Shown one piece after another: positions 54,135 through 63,315 of a stretch of 64,000 bases of DNA. This stretch comes from Caldicellulosiruptor hydrothermalis 108 (lineage in GTDB: Bacteria > Bacillota > Thermoanaerobacteria > Caldicellulosiruptorales > Caldicellulosiruptoraceae). Location: positions 2,082,928-2,146,927 of the forward strand of contig NC_014652.1 of NCBI RefSeq assembly GCF_000166355.1, given 5' to 3'. How positions within the stretch are numbered: the first letter of the stretch is position 1; each line of letters starts with the position of its first letter. Position numbers and translations under genes: made by a program. The notes beneath the pieces were generated by a model, which had not been told where the DNA came from, did not search any database, and saw only the letters and a list, made by a program, of their open reading frames with translations.

Positions 54135-54722
54135 TCACTTTGAGTTCTTTAATTTCCATTCTATGATTCTCTTTGCCACTTCTTTAATAGGCATCTGGTG
54201 GTCCATACTGAGCTTTTGAAGCTTTTTCATAGCACTTTCCTCATCAAGCTTTAGCTCCTTCATCAAAATCCCTTTTGCCCTTTCAACAAGCTTTCTTGTT
54301 TCCAAATCATCCTGAAGCTTTCTTATTTGCTCTTCTAACTTTCTTAATCTCATCCAATTTTTTACAATAGTCTCAACAAAAGATATGAATGCCCATTTAT
54401 TAAATGGACTGTACAAGAAAATGTTGAACTCATCATCTTCTAAGATTACACTTTCTATATTAGACCTTTGTGCCTGGTTTGCCAAGATGACAACAGGACA
54501 TATTCTATCATTTTTTAGAATATCTATCATCTCCACCATACTGCCAACACTAAATCCATACTCCATAACAACAATATCTGGTTTTAAAACCCTTATCTTT
54601 CTTAGGCAATCTGCAAAGTCCGAAGCAGTGTCAGCAATGGTATAGCCATTTTCAATAAGGGTACTTTTTACAACAGAAAATAATTTTTGGTTCTTTATAG
54701 CCAAAATGACCTTGAACATCTC
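54135..54722 (-). CDS. ANTAR-domain regulator with a degenerate receiver
   Basis: This roughly 195-residue protein has a receiver-like domain, a coiled coil (RKLEEQIRKLQDDLETRKLVERAKGILMKE) and an ANTAR RNA-binding domain (KLDEESAMKKLQKLSMDHQMPIKEVAKRIIEW). ANTAR proteins bind paired hairpins to prevent termination. The receiver keeps the fold (DIVVMEYGFSVGSM), but the phospho-acceptor Asp is Glu, the N-terminal acidic pair is absent (VILAIKNQ) and the K-P-F motif reads YSPFN. It should therefore not be phosphorylated in the normal way. ATG at 54722 gives the receiver start; a GTG at 54764 is possible. No ANTAR hairpin pair was found nearby. Confidence 0.85.
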   Translation of the reverse strand, partial: EMFKVILAIKNQKLFSVVKSTLIENGYTIADTASDFADCLRKIRVLKPDIVVMEYGFSVGSMVEMIDILKNDRICPVVILANQAQRSNIESVILEDDEFNIFLYSPFNKWAFISFVETIVKNWMRLRKLEEQIRKLQDDLETRKLVERAKGILMKELKLDEESAMKKLQKLSMDHQMPIKEVAKRIIEWKLKNSK

Positions 54723-54780
54723 TATTCTTTGCTCCCTATCAAGCTTATTTAATAATTTTAACACACTCCTTTTTCTTTTT

Positions 54781-56268
54781 CTATAAAAACATCACTAAAC
54801 CTTTTTGGGCTAAATTAATCAGTTTTTCCACTATAGTAGTATCGAACTGGCTGCCGGCACACCTTTTCATCTCGCTTAAAGCTGTCTCCTTATCAAAAGC
54901 TTTTCTATAGGGTCTATCAGAAGTCATTGCATCATAAGCATCGGCAACAGCTACAATCTTTGCAAGAAGGTCTATTTCTTCATCTTTCAATCCAAACGGA
55001 TAACCTCTGCCATCCACCCTTTCATGGTGCTGAAGCACAACCTTTTTGATTCTGTCCGTAAACTCTAAATCTTTTAAAATGTTGTAACCTATTAAAGGAT
55101 GTTTTTGTATTTCCTCATACTCATGAGCTTCTAAAGAACCTTTCTTGTTCAGTATATCCTCTTTCACACCAATCTTTCCTATATCATGAAGCAAACACGC
55201 AACCTTTAGAACATCTTTTTCTTCCTCTGAAAGCGAAAGCTCATCGGCAATCTTTAAAGCAATGCTTTGCACTCTTTCGCAGTGTCCTTTTGTATACACA
55301 TCCTTGTACTCAATTGCTTTGGACAAGCATAAGATTGTTTCATAGAAGAACTTTTCAATTTCTTGATTTTTCTTCTCCAGTTCTGCCTTTGATTTATTTA
55401 ACTCCTCAATTGTCTCTTTCAGTTTTTCGTTCATGTAAGTGCTTTTTTCATACAAATCTTCTATTTCTGATTTCTGTTTTTTGAGATTTGAATAATAAAT
55501 GGCATTTTTTATGGCTATAGTAATAAAATTGCACAGGCTGATATAATATTCAACATCTTCGCTTGAAGTGCTTTTGCATTCAATTCCATAAAAACAAATA
55601 CCTTCACATCTCTCTTCTGAAACAATCGGAATAGCTACTTTTACCAAGTTATTATTTTCTATCTTGTAAGCAATATTGATATCCTCTCTTGCTCTGCTCA
55701 GAAGCAGCTGTTCATGTACATCTTTTTGCCCAAACTCGCTCAAGATTTTGAATCTTTTATAATCACTATCATGATAAATGCTCATGCGAAAAAATCTTAA
55801 ACTTCCATGGCTATACTCACCTATAACCTCAACTATATTTTCTACATTCGAAAGACTAATAATCTTAGTTGAGAGCTCAAAAAAATTTTTAAACCATTCA
55901 TTTTTTTCTCTTAAGTCCCTTTCTGTCTCAATTAATCTTTTTACAATATTTGTCATCTCTTTGTTCAGTCGGATACTATCAATATAATTTTTTTCAATAC
56001 TATCTTTTTCCTCTTTTAGCTTTTTAATTATGACCTTTTGTTTTTTCTCAAACACTCTATATCTTTTCAATATACTGCCATATCTGAGAATATAAAAGAC
56101 TGTAAAAAATACCATCGCAAAGAACAGAGTTACAATTTGAAGATATTCAATGATAGGTTTTTTAACATGAAAAAAAATTTCGGCAACCTGAACTGCCAGT
56201 GGAAAACATATCAAGAAGAAGAGAAAAAACTCAAAAATCCTCATCCATAAATTCTTTTGTAGTTTCAA
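54781..56268 (-). CDS. Membrane HD-GYP phosphodiesterase with GAF domain
   Basis: This 495-residue protein degrades cyclic dinucleotides or relays a signal. Two membrane helices (about 9-29 and 40-60) are followed by a coiled coil (about 70-115), a GAF-like domain (about 120-260), a second coiled coil and a complete HD-GYP domain (about 320-495). Its key residues are GHCERVQ, CLLHDIGKIGV (HD), HPLIGYNIL, HHERVDGRGYP (GYP) and ADAYDAMTSDRPYR. All catalytic metal ligands are present. It is first in the operon HD-GYP, ANTAR, amidotransferase, mscS, suggesting osmotic or nitrogen signalling. Confidence 0.92.
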   Translation of the reverse strand: MKLQKNLWMRIFEFFLFFLICFPLAVQVAEIFFHVKKPIIEYLQIVTLFFAMVFFTVFYILRYGSILKRYRVFEKKQKVIIKKLKEEKDSIEKNYIDSIRLNKEMTNIVKRLIETERDLREKNEWFKNFFELSTKIISLSNVENIVEVIGEYSHGSLRFFRMSIYHDSDYKRFKILSEFGQKDVHEQLLLSRAREDINIAYKIENNNLVKVAIPIVSEERCEGICFYGIECKSTSSEDVEYYISLCNFITIAIKNAIYYSNLKKQKSEIEDLYEKSTYMNEKLKETIEELNKSKAELEKKNQEIEKFFYETILCLSKAIEYKDVYTKGHCERVQSIALKIADELSLSEEEKDVLKVACLLHDIGKIGVKEDILNKKGSLEAHEYEEIQKHPLIGYNILKDLEFTDRIKKVVLQHHERVDGRGYPFGLKDEEIDLLAKIVAVADAYDAMTSDRPYRKAFDKETALSEMKRCAGSQFDTTIVEKLINLAQKGLVMFL

Positions 56269-56345
56269 TCTTCAGTCCCCCTGTCAAAAAAGTCACACAC
56301 CTTATTATTTCGACAAAAGGCACAAAAATCCTTCAAACAAAATGA

Positions 56346-56373
56346 CAAAAAAGAGAGCCAAACACGGCTCTCT
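56346..56373 (-). terminator. Terminator of xylB overlapping its stop
   Basis: AGAGAGCC (56352-56359) pairs with GGCTCTCT (56366-56373). The minus-strand tail is TTTTTTGTC. The 5' arm begins at the xylB stop codon. Confidence 0.88.
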
Positions 56374-57881
56374 TACATGTTAAATAAATCTTTTACTCTT
56401 GGATATATGCTATTATAAAGTTTATAAGTCTTTCTATATACTTCAAATAAGTCTTTATTTGGACTACAGCTTTCAACCTTCTGAATCATAGTATCGCAAG
56501 CCTCTTCGACCTTATTATACACCCCTGCACCAACAGTTGCCAAGATAGCCGCACCAAACGCAGGTCCTTCTTTGGAATTCAGTGTCCATACATCCATCTC
56601 AAATATGTCTGCCTGCATCTGTCTCCAGAGCTTGCTCTTTGCACCACCACCTGAAACTCTCACCTCTTTTACCTCAATGCCCATCTCATGTAAAATATCA
56701 AGACAGTTTTTAAGTGAAAATACAACACCTTCCATGACAGCTCTAATGAACTCTCTTCGTGTATGCTTTGCCGTTATCCCAAAGAATATCCCCTTTGCGT
56801 ACGGGTCCAAAATGGGCGTTCTTTCCCCCATCAAATATGGCAGGAAGACAAGTCCATCTGAACCAGGGTTTGCAAGTTCTGCCTCCTGGTCCATCAAAAT
56901 GTATGGGTCTTTGTCAATAAACTCAAACGCAGCCTTTTCGATATGAGCAAAGTTGTCTCTAAACCACTTAAGAGAAAGTCCGGCACCTTGTGTTACACCC
57001 ATAACGTGCCATTTTCCCGGCACTGCATGACAAAATGTGTGAACCCTTCCCTGTGGGTCAATCTTAAACTCGTCAAGATGGGCAAAAACAACGCCAGACG
57101 AACCAATTGTAGATGAAATCACACCCGTCTTTACTATGCCATTTCCAACAGCACCTGCTGCCTGATCTCCTCCACCTGCAACAACAAGCGTCCCTTCCCA
57201 AAGACCTGTAATCTCACTTGCTTGCCTGCTCACTTTTCCTGTAACCTCTGGCGACTCATAGACTTTTCCAAGAAGATCTTTGTCTATCTCAAGCTTTTCA
57301 AGTACCTCATCAGACCAGCACCTGTTTTTAATGTCCAAAAGCTGCATACCGGATGCATCCGACACATCTGTTGCAAACTCGCCTGTAAGCTTAAATCTTA
57401 TATAGTCTTTGGGAAGCAAAATCTTGTAGACCTTCTCATAGTTTTGGGGCTCGTTGTTCCTCACCCACAAAATCTTTGACGCTGTAAAACCTGTCAGTGC
57501 AGGGTTTGCTGTAATTTCAATAAGTCTTTCCTTGCCAATCTTTTCTGTTATTTCATCACATTCTTTTGCCGTTCTCTGGTCACACCAGATGATTGATGGT
57601 CTTATAACGTTGTAGTTTTTGTCAAGCATCACAAGCCCGTGCATCTGCCCGGTAAGTCCCACAGCCTTAACTTCCTTGGGATCTACCTTTGACTTTTCAA
57701 GCACAGCTTTAATTCCTTTAACGCTTGCATCCCACCAGTCTTCTGGATTTTGCTCAGCCCAGCCAATCTGAGGCTGATAAAGAGGATACTCAAATGTTGC
57801 TGTTGCCAAGATGTTCCCTTTGGAGTCAGTTAAAATGGTCTTTGTCCCAGATGTTCCAACGTCAATTCCAATAAAATACAT
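56373..57881 (-). CDS. xylB: Xylulokinase
   Basis: This 502-residue FGGY sugar kinase phosphorylates D-xylulose to xylulose-5-P. Motifs are YFIGIDVGTSGTKTIL at the N-terminus, GLTGQMHGLVMLD, the substrate-binding SIIWCDQRTAKE, GGGDQAAGAVGNG with the catalytic Asp, and VRVSGGGAKSKLWRQMQADI. ATG at 57881 is chosen since AAAGGAAGG lies upstream; an earlier GTG at 57890 overlaps that site. It is 56 bases downstream of a LacI-type repressor gene and co-transcribed with it, not with xylA. Confidence 0.95.
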   Translation of the reverse strand: MYFIGIDVGTSGTKTILTDSKGNILATATFEYPLYQPQIGWAEQNPEDWWDASVKGIKAVLEKSKVDPKEVKAVGLTGQMHGLVMLDKNYNVIRPSIIWCDQRTAKECDEITEKIGKERLIEITANPALTGFTASKILWVRNNEPQNYEKVYKILLPKDYIRFKLTGEFATDVSDASGMQLLDIKNRCWSDEVLEKLEIDKDLLGKVYESPEVTGKVSRQASEITGLWEGTLVVAGGGDQAAGAVGNGIVKTGVISSTIGSSGVVFAHLDEFKIDPQGRVHTFCHAVPGKWHVMGVTQGAGLSLKWFRDNFAHIEKAAFEFIDKDPYILMDQEAELANPGSDGLVFLPYLMGERTPILDPYAKGIFFGITAKHTRREFIRAVMEGVVFSLKNCLDILHEMGIEVKEVRVSGGGAKSKLWRQMQADIFEMDVWTLNSKEGPAFGAAILATVGAGVYNKVEEACDTMIQKVESCSPNKDLFEVYRKTYKLYNSIYPRVKDLFNM

Positions 57882-57937
57882 CCAAAACACCTTCCTTTCT
57901 TGAATTTTTTCTTGAATTTTTATATTGAAAATATATT

Positions 57938-58924
57938 TTACGCAGACTGTCTTATTATAAGCTGAGTGTCAAGAATATATTCACTTTCAAATTTTTTGGT
58001 CGGGTCATCTATTTTTTCAAAAAGAATATCACAAGCTGTCTTTGCCATAAGGTCAATTGGCTGGCGAACTGTTGTAAGTCTTGGCATTTTGCTGAGCTGA
58101 AGCCCTACCAAATCCACATCGTCAAACCCGACTACCTTCACATCATTTGGAACAGATATTCCCATCTCATCCAATGCGTACATGCTTGCATATGCCATAA
58201 GGTCGTTTGCTGCAAATATGCCATCTATTCTTTTGTTTTGTAAAAGCTTTTTCGTATTTTCATATGCCTTTTGAAACATAAAATCTCCCTCGATGACAAG
58301 TTCCTGATCAAATTCTACTCCAAAGTCTCTTAATGCTGCCTTGTATCCCTCATATCTTGCAACACTTTCAAAAGACTCAAGTGGACCTGATATATGTACG
58401 ATTTTCCTGCAACCTTTTTCGATAAGGTACTTTGTTGCAATGTAGCCACCTTGCAGGTTATTTACATTTATCCTCGGAACATTTGTAAATTCAGTGTTGT
58501 TTTCTGCAAGAACAACTGGAACATTGTTAGCATGCAAAAGTTTTAACGCTTGCTTATCAATGCTTTTATATCCAAAAACTATGACTCCATCCACTCTACC
58601 TACCAAGAATTTGAAGTAGTCAATATTGTCTATCAGCTGACAAAATATAGCCCCGTATCCCCGCTGGGTTATATATTGGTTGAGTAAACCCACAACTTCA
58701 CTGTAAAACCAGCTGCTGAGCTGTTGGATTATGATTCCTATTGTATCTGTCTTTCTTCTTGCTAAATTTTTAGCTGTTACATTTGGAGTGTAATTTAAAG
58801 CTTTAATAGCTTCCAAAACAGCCTTTTTCTTTTTCTCAGATACATTCGCTGTTCCATTTATAACTCTTGATACAGTTGCCTTTGAAACACCAGCTCTTTT
58901 TGCAACATCCTCAATTGACGGCAA
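57938..58924 (-). CDS. LacI-family transcriptional repressor
   Basis: This 328-residue regulator has the LacI HTH (SIEDVAKRAGVSKATVSRVINGTANVS, residues 3-29), hinge (NYTPNVTAKNLARRKTDTIG) and a periplasmic-binding-protein-like sugar domain (about 60-328; IDGIFAANDLMAYASMYALDEMGISVPNDVKVVGFDDVD). The start is TTG at 58924 with GGGGGCAG upstream. It heads the lacI-xylB unit, so it probably senses a pentose or related sugar. A near-match to its consensus lies upstream of its own gene (58976-58990), and an exact match lies at the GH5 gene. Confidence 0.92.
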   Translation of the reverse strand: MPSIEDVAKRAGVSKATVSRVINGTANVSEKKKKAVLEAIKALNYTPNVTAKNLARRKTDTIGIIIQQLSSWFYSEVVGLLNQYITQRGYGAIFCQLIDNIDYFKFLVGRVDGVIVFGYKSIDKQALKLLHANNVPVVLAENNTEFTNVPRINVNNLQGGYIATKYLIEKGCRKIVHISGPLESFESVARYEGYKAALRDFGVEFDQELVIEGDFMFQKAYENTKKLLQNKRIDGIFAANDLMAYASMYALDEMGISVPNDVKVVGFDDVDLVGLQLSKMPRLTTVRQPIDLMAKTACDILFEKIDDPTKKFESEYILDTQLIIRQSA

Positions 58925-58975
58925 ATACTCTGCCCCCTTTCATTTTACTTTTTTAATTTTATCAAATACAGGTGT

Positions 58976-58990
58976 TGTAAGCGATTTCGA
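58976..58990. promoter_or_regulatory. Candidate LacI-family operator before lacI-xylB
   Basis: TGTAAGCGATTTCGA matches TGWNANCGNTNWCA except for the final A (G here). It lies in the leader of the lacI-xylB transcript, downstream of a possible TTGAAA/GATAAA promoter near 59012-59036. It is likely autoregulatory. No other features are visible in 58925-59184. Confidence 0.55.
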
Positions 58991-59184
58991 TTATTCTTTG
59001 ATATATACTTTATCACATTGGTAGTTGGTTTTTCAACAAAAATTAATAAATGATATCTAAGGATACTAAAAAATTTGAGCAAAGAAGTGATATTGATAAT
59101 TGCGGATATTTCTTTTTTTAAATAAAATGGAAGTAAACATAATACAGCAGAAGTTTTTCACACGCTTTGTAGGAGGATTTTTAA

Positions 59185-59547
59185 ATGAATGAAAAACTAA
59201 TTAAAATTTATAGAATATTTTTCTATTCTCTTGCTACATTAGCAGTTATTGGTTCGGTGATTAGTTCAGTTTTTGCAAAAAATGTTTTCTATACTTTAGG
59301 AACCATTGTTTTGGCTATCGTTTTAATTGCAATGATAGAATTTATTCTTTTCCCTTTTGTTTTTGGAACAAAGTTTACGAAAAATTTTAAAAAATTTTTA
59401 GGGTTATTTTTAGCTTTTGGCATAATTTTGAGTATAATTGTGTTTTTGATTGTAGGAATTACAAGCAAAAAATTCGAACTAATTTATCTTGGCCTTCCAT
59501 TGTTGGCCTTAAGCCTTGCTGTAGTTTACAAAGTTTGGATAAGGTAA
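59185..59547 (+). CDS. Small four-helix membrane protein, unknown
   Basis: I do not recognise this 120-residue protein. It has four hydrophobic helices (about 12-32 FSLATLAVIGSVISSVF-like, 36-58, 70-92, 98-118) with short charged loops, and no signature cysteines, histidines or acidic pairs. It has a GTAGGAGG ribosome site eight bases before the ATG and appears monocistronic. It sits between lacI and the riboflavin operon, transcribed towards the latter. The riboflavin promoter (59557-59585) starts ten bases past its stop, so the operons are separate. Confidence 0.75.
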   Translation: MNEKLIKIYRIFFYSLATLAVIGSVISSVFAKNVFYTLGTIVLAIVLIAMIEFILFPFVFGTKFTKNFKKFLGLFLAFGIILSIIVFLIVGITSKKFELIYLGLPLLALSLAVVYKVWIR

Positions 59548-59556
59548 ATTTTGCTA

Positions 59557-59585
59557 TTGAAATTTTGAAAACTTATGAATATAAT
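59557..59585 (+). promoter_or_regulatory. Riboflavin operon promoter
   Basis: TTGAAA (59557-59562) and TATAAT (59580-59585) have a 17-base spacer, about 25 bases before the FMN riboswitch. Confidence 0.88.
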
Positions 59586-59612
59586 GAAGTATAAAATCGA
59601 ATATAAGCTAAT

Positions 59613-59755
59613 GGTAAAAGTCCATCCTTCGGGGCGGGGTGAAATTCCCCACTGGCGGTAAAAGCCCGCGAGCAAAAGCTGTCCTACTTGCAGCTTTTGC
59701 AGAACCGGTGAAATTCCGGTGCCAACGGTTACAGTCCGGATGGGAGAAGGAGTGG
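59613..59755 (+). ncRNA. FMN riboswitch (RFN element)
   Basis: The conserved blocks are in order: TTCGGGGCGGGGTGAAATTC, CACTGGCGGT, AAGCCCGCGAGC, a variable hairpin (AAAAGCTG...CAGCTTTT), CCGGTGAAATTCCGG, CCAACGG and CAGTCCGGATGGGAGAAGG. The terminator at 59801-59845 gives a transcription-off switch ahead of ribD. Confidence 0.97.
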
Positions 59756-59800
59756 ATGTGTAAGGAAGATTTTCTTATACATCATAAAACACAAGCTTGC

Positions 59801-59845
59801 AAGCCTCGAAGGTGGAAAAACACTTTCGAGGCTTTAATTTTTTTG
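59801..59845 (+). terminator. FMN-riboswitch terminator
   Basis: AAGCCTCGAAGGTG (59801-59814) pairs with CACTTTCGAGGCTT (59821-59834) with one G-T wobble, followed by TAATTTTTTTG. It ends 33 bases before the ribD start. Confidence 0.92.
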
Positions 59846-59877
59846 TGTACAAATTTCTGGCAGAGGGGAGGATACTT

Positions 59878-60993
59878 TTGAGGTCCCTTTCGCACAGTTA
59901 TTACATGAACATGGCACTTGAGCTTGCAAAGAAAGCCTCACCTTTGGTGCTGCCTAACCCAAGAGTGGGATGCGTGATTGTAAAAAACGGAACAATAATT
60001 GGAAAAGGATATCATCAAAAGTATGGTGAAAAGCATGCAGAAGTTTTGGCAATCGAGGATGCAATAAAAAATGGCTATAGTCTCAAAAACGCAACAATGT
60101 ATGTCTCTTTAGAGCCCTGCTGTCATTTTGGCAAACAGCCACCTTGTACAGAAGCAATTATAAAAAGTGGGATTAAAAAGGTTGTGATTGCCACAAGAGA
60201 CCCAAATCCCTTTGTCAATGGCAAGGGTATACAAATTTTAAAACAACATGGAATTGAGGTTGTAGAAGGCGTGTTGGAAAAAGAAGCAGAAAGTATCAAC
60301 AAAGATTTTTTTAAGTACATGAAGACAGGCATTCCCTATATCGCTATAAAAGTTGCCCACAGTATTGATGGAAAAATTGCAACACCCTCAAATAAGAGAT
60401 TTCTGTTTAATACTGAAGAAGAAAACGTCTTTGTGCACAGCCTTCGTCAGAAATATATGGCCACTTTGGTGTCTGTAAATACTGTAATTTCAGATAATCC
60501 AATTTTAAATGCAAGGTATGGCCAGATTGTAAGGCAGCCCATAAGAGTTGTGCTTGATTCAAAACTTCGAATTCCTTTTGAATGCAATATTGTAAAAACC
60601 TCTGATGAGTATTCTACCTACATTGTGTGCAGCGAAAATGTAAATGATACTCAAAAAATAGATCTTCTTTCTCAAAAAGGAATAAAAATAATTTTTGCAA
60701 AGTCGTCAGAAGATGGTCATCTTGAACTTTCAGATGTGTTTTCAAAACTTGCACAGCAAAAGATAGTATCAGTCCTTGTTGAGGGAGGAAGTTTATTAAA
60801 CTTTTCTCTTTTGAAACAAAGAATTGCAGATTACTGGTATTCATTGATATTCAATGTTTTCATTGGTGGGCAGCACACAAAAGGTGTGGTAGGCTCAGAA
60901 GGCTTTGAAGACCTTTTCCCAAAGCTTGTAAATACAAAAGTCACAACCTTTAAAAACTCTACCATTATTGAAGGAGATATAAGTTATGTTTAG
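59878..60993 (+). CDS. ribD: Bifunctional riboflavin deaminase/reductase RibD
   Basis: This 371-residue two-domain enzyme deaminates and then reduces the pyrimidine intermediate of riboflavin synthesis. The N-terminal zinc deaminase has GKGYHQKYGEKHAEVLAIEDA and SLEPCCHFGKQPPC. The C-terminal reductase has VAHSIDGKIATPSNKRF and VSVLVEGGSLLNFSLL. TTG at 59878 is chosen because AGAGGGGAGG ends six bases before it and translation then begins near the usual N-terminus; an ATG at 59797 would lie inside the terminator. It overlaps ribE by eight bases. Confidence 0.95.
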   Translation: MRSLSHSYYMNMALELAKKASPLVLPNPRVGCVIVKNGTIIGKGYHQKYGEKHAEVLAIEDAIKNGYSLKNATMYVSLEPCCHFGKQPPCTEAIIKSGIKKVVIATRDPNPFVNGKGIQILKQHGIEVVEGVLEKEAESINKDFFKYMKTGIPYIAIKVAHSIDGKIATPSNKRFLFNTEEENVFVHSLRQKYMATLVSVNTVISDNPILNARYGQIVRQPIRVVLDSKLRIPFECNIVKTSDEYSTYIVCSENVNDTQKIDLLSQKGIKIIFAKSSEDGHLELSDVFSKLAQQKIVSVLVEGGSLLNFSLLKQRIADYWYSLIFNVFIGGQHTKGVVGSEGFEDLFPKLVNTKVTTFKNSTIIEGDISYV

Positions 60994-61564
60994 CGGTATT
61001 GTTGAAGAGGTTGGCAGGGTTGTTTCAATAAGAAAAATTGAGGATATTGTAAAGCTGAGTATAGAAGTGAAAAAGATAGATGCAAAAATTGGTGACAGTA
61101 TAGCAGTTGATGGTGTGTGCTTGACAGTTACAAATATTTCAAATAGAATTTTTGATTTTGACCTGTCACCTGAAACAATTGAAAGAACAACACTTAAATT
61201 TTTAAAAGAGGGGATGCCTGTAAACTTACAACCTGCTTTGAAGATGGGAGACAGAATTGGCGGTCATATTGTTCTTGGCCATGTTGACTGTATTGGCACA
61301 ATCTGTATGCAAAAAATTCAGGGAAAAAGTAGAATAATTGGGATAAAGCCATCTGAAGATTTCAAAGGCCTTGTTATCAAAAAAGGTTCTGTTGCAATTG
61401 ACGGTATTTCTCTTACAGTTGTAGATGTCTTTGACACATACTTTACAATATCTTTGATTCCACACACTATTGAAAATACTACCTTGAAGTACAAAAAGGT
61501 TGGTGACTGGGTAAACATTGAATTTGACTACATTGCAAAGATTGTGAAAGAAAATTTGAGGTGA
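60986..61564 (+). CDS. ribE: Riboflavin synthase alpha subunit
   Basis: This 192-residue enzyme makes riboflavin by dismutating two lumazine molecules. It has the internal duplication of the family: MFSGIVEEVGRV, GDSIAVDGVCLTVTNI, GHIVLGHVDCIGTI, and then the second copy KGSVAIDGISLTVVDV with PHTIENTTLKYKKVGD. It sits between ribD and ribBA with short overlaps or gaps (8 overlap, 5 gap), all under the FMN riboswitch. Confidence 0.96.
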   Translation: MFSGIVEEVGRVVSIRKIEDIVKLSIEVKKIDAKIGDSIAVDGVCLTVTNISNRIFDFDLSPETIERTTLKFLKEGMPVNLQPALKMGDRIGGHIVLGHVDCIGTICMQKIQGKSRIIGIKPSEDFKGLVIKKGSVAIDGISLTVVDVFDTYFTISLIPHTIENTTLKYKKVGDWVNIEFDYIAKIVKENLR

Positions 61565-61569
61565 TATAA

Positions 61570-62778
61570 ATGTACGGCTTGAAAAATGTAATAGAAAGTT
61601 TTAAAAATGGAGAATTTGTCATAGTATTTGACAGCCAAAACCGTGAAGATGAGGCAGACTTAATTCTGCCCGCTCAGTTTTCAACACCTGAAAAGATAAG
61701 TTTTGTCTTAAATCACGCTAAGGGAATGTTCTGTGTTGCTATAGACAAAGAAATTCAAGAGCGCTTGAATTTATACGTTCCTTATAACACTAAAGACAGT
61801 TGCACTTTCACAGTTACAGTTGACCACAAAGACACAAAAACAGGTATAACTGCTAAAGAAAGGAGCAAAACAAGCAAAGAGCTTGCAAATCCAAATGCAA
61901 CGGCTTCTGACTTTAAAATTCCTGGGCATGTAAACCCTGTTGTTGCTCATGAAGGAGGTGTTCTTGCAAGAAAAGGTCATACAGAGGCTGCTGTAGAACT
62001 TTGCAGAATCTCAAAGCTTTTTCCTGCTGCAGTGATGATTGAAATCTTAGACGAAAAAGGAGACAGTCATAACAAAGAGTATGTAAAAAGCTTGGCAAAG
62101 AGGTTTTCAATACCTGTTACCACAATTGATGAGATTGAAAAATATATTCTATTAAGCCACTCCACAGTCCAAAAAGAAGCTGAGGCAGACCTTCCCACAC
62201 AGTATGGAAAGTTTAAAATTTTTGCTTTCAAAAACTATTTTTCTCAAAAAGAACATGCTGTGCTAATAAATGAGACCTTTAATCCAAGCCAGCCGGTAAA
62301 TGTAAGAATACACTCTTCGTGCAAAACGGGAGATGTTTTTCACAGTTTAAGGTGCGACTGTCATCAGCAGCTTGAATTTTTCTTGCAGTTTATGGCAGAG
62401 AACAAAAACTGCATGCTCATTTATCTTGACCAGGAAGGAAGAGGAATTGGATTTGCCAATAAAATAAAGGCATATGCACTTCAACAGCAAGGTTTTGATA
62501 CCTATGAGGCAAACAATCTACTGGGCTTTGACGATGATTTAAGAGATTACTTCGATGCTCTGCATATTTTAAGGTTCTTTGGTATAAGCAAAATTAATCT
62601 TGCAACATCCAATCCTGAAAAGGTTTCTTTTTTGCAGGATTGCGGAATTGAGATTTTAAAGAGAATATCTATTCCGATTGTTATAAATCCATATAATAGG
62701 AAATATATACATTCGAAAATATTAAAGAAAAAGCATGAAATCTTAATAAAAGGAGAGGATGGCTTTGAGAACTTTTGA
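61570..62778 (+). CDS. ribBA: Bifunctional DHBP synthase / GTP cyclohydrolase II
   Basis: This 402-residue fusion makes both riboflavin precursors. The N-terminal DHBP synthase has [30 protein letters not shown]-type loop and [21 protein letters not shown]. The C-terminal GTP cyclohydrolase II has the zinc cysteines [37 protein letters not shown] and TNNPxK-like LATSNPEKV. The metal ligands and arginine of the GCHII site are present, so both activities should be real. It overlaps ribH. Confidence 0.95.
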   Translation: MYGLKNVIESFKNGEFVIVFDSQNREDEADLILPAQFSTPEKISFVLNHAKGMFCVAIDKEIQERLNLYVPYNTKDSCTFTVTVDHKDTKTGITAKERSKTSKELANPNATASDFKIPGHVNPVVAHEGGVLARKGHTEAAVELCRISKLFPAAVMIEILDEKGDSHNKEYVKSLAKRFSIPVTTIDEIEKYILLSHSTVQKEAEADLPTQYGKFKIFAFKNYFSQKEHAVLINETFNPSQPVNVRIHSSCKTGDVFHSLRCDCHQQLEFFLQFMAENKNCMLIYLDQEGRGIGFANKIKAYALQQQGFDTYEANNLLGFDDDLRDYFDALHILRFFGISKINLATSNPEKVSFLQDCGIEILKRISIPIVINPYNRKYIHSKILKKKHEILIKGEDGFENF

Positions 62779-63232
62779 AGGTAGCTTTCAAGGAAAAGAT
62801 TTGAAATTTGCAATTGTCATTTCAAGGTTTAACTCATTTATCACAGATGAGCTTTTAAAAGGATGCTTAGATGGTCTTAAGCGGCATGATGTGGACAGTG
62901 AAAATATCGACGTATATTATGTACCAGGTGCTTTTGAAATACCACTTGTTGCTAAAAAGCTTGCAAAGTCAAAAAAATACAATGCAATAATTGTACTTGG
63001 TGCAGTGATTCGCGGCAGCACACCACATTTTGAGTATGTAAGCGCAGAAGTATCAAAAGGCATTGCAAACGTCTCCTTAGAACAAGAAGTTCCAGTCATA
63101 TTTGGTGTTCTGACATGCGACACAGTTGACCAGGCAATCGAAAGAGCGGGCACGAAAGCAGGAAACAAAGGATTTGACGCAGCTCTGTCTGCCCTGGAGA
63201 TGGCAAATTTGATGAAAAATATTTCTTTTTAG
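62765..63232 (+). CDS. ribH: 6,7-Dimethyl-8-ribityllumazine synthase
   Basis: This 155-residue subunit assembles into a capsid-like or pentameric lumazine synthase that condenses the pyrimidine with DHBP. It shows [56 protein letters not shown] and [27 protein letters not shown] at 62765 is favoured (AGGAGAGG ends six bases before it, and family N-termini are short); the in-frame ATG at 62759 directly abuts the site. It overlaps the end of ribBA. Confidence 0.95.
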   Translation: MRTFEGSFQGKDLKFAIVISRFNSFITDELLKGCLDGLKRHDVDSENIDVYYVPGAFEIPLVAKKLAKSKKYNAIIVLGAVIRGSTPHFEYVSAEVSKGIANVSLEQEVPVIFGVLTCDTVDQAIERAGTKAGNKGFDAALSALEMANLMKNISF

Positions 63233-63235
63233 AGA

Positions 63236-63272
63236 AAAAGTTGGCTCAATAAAAGAGCCAACTTTTCTTTTA
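63236..63272 (+). terminator. Terminator of the riboflavin operon
   Basis: AAAAGTTGGCTC (63236-63247) pairs with GAGCCAACTTTT (63255-63266), then CTTTTATAC. It follows the ribH stop by a few bases. Confidence 0.92.
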
Positions 63273-63315
63273 TACTTTTAAAAATGACATTTGGTCACTT
63301 TGGAAAGTATTTCAT

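Noticed and set aside
54135-54159. 25-base overlap of ANTAR and amidotransferase genes
   Set aside because: It exists only if the amidotransferase starts at 54159; the ATG at 54120 with AAGG upstream removes it.
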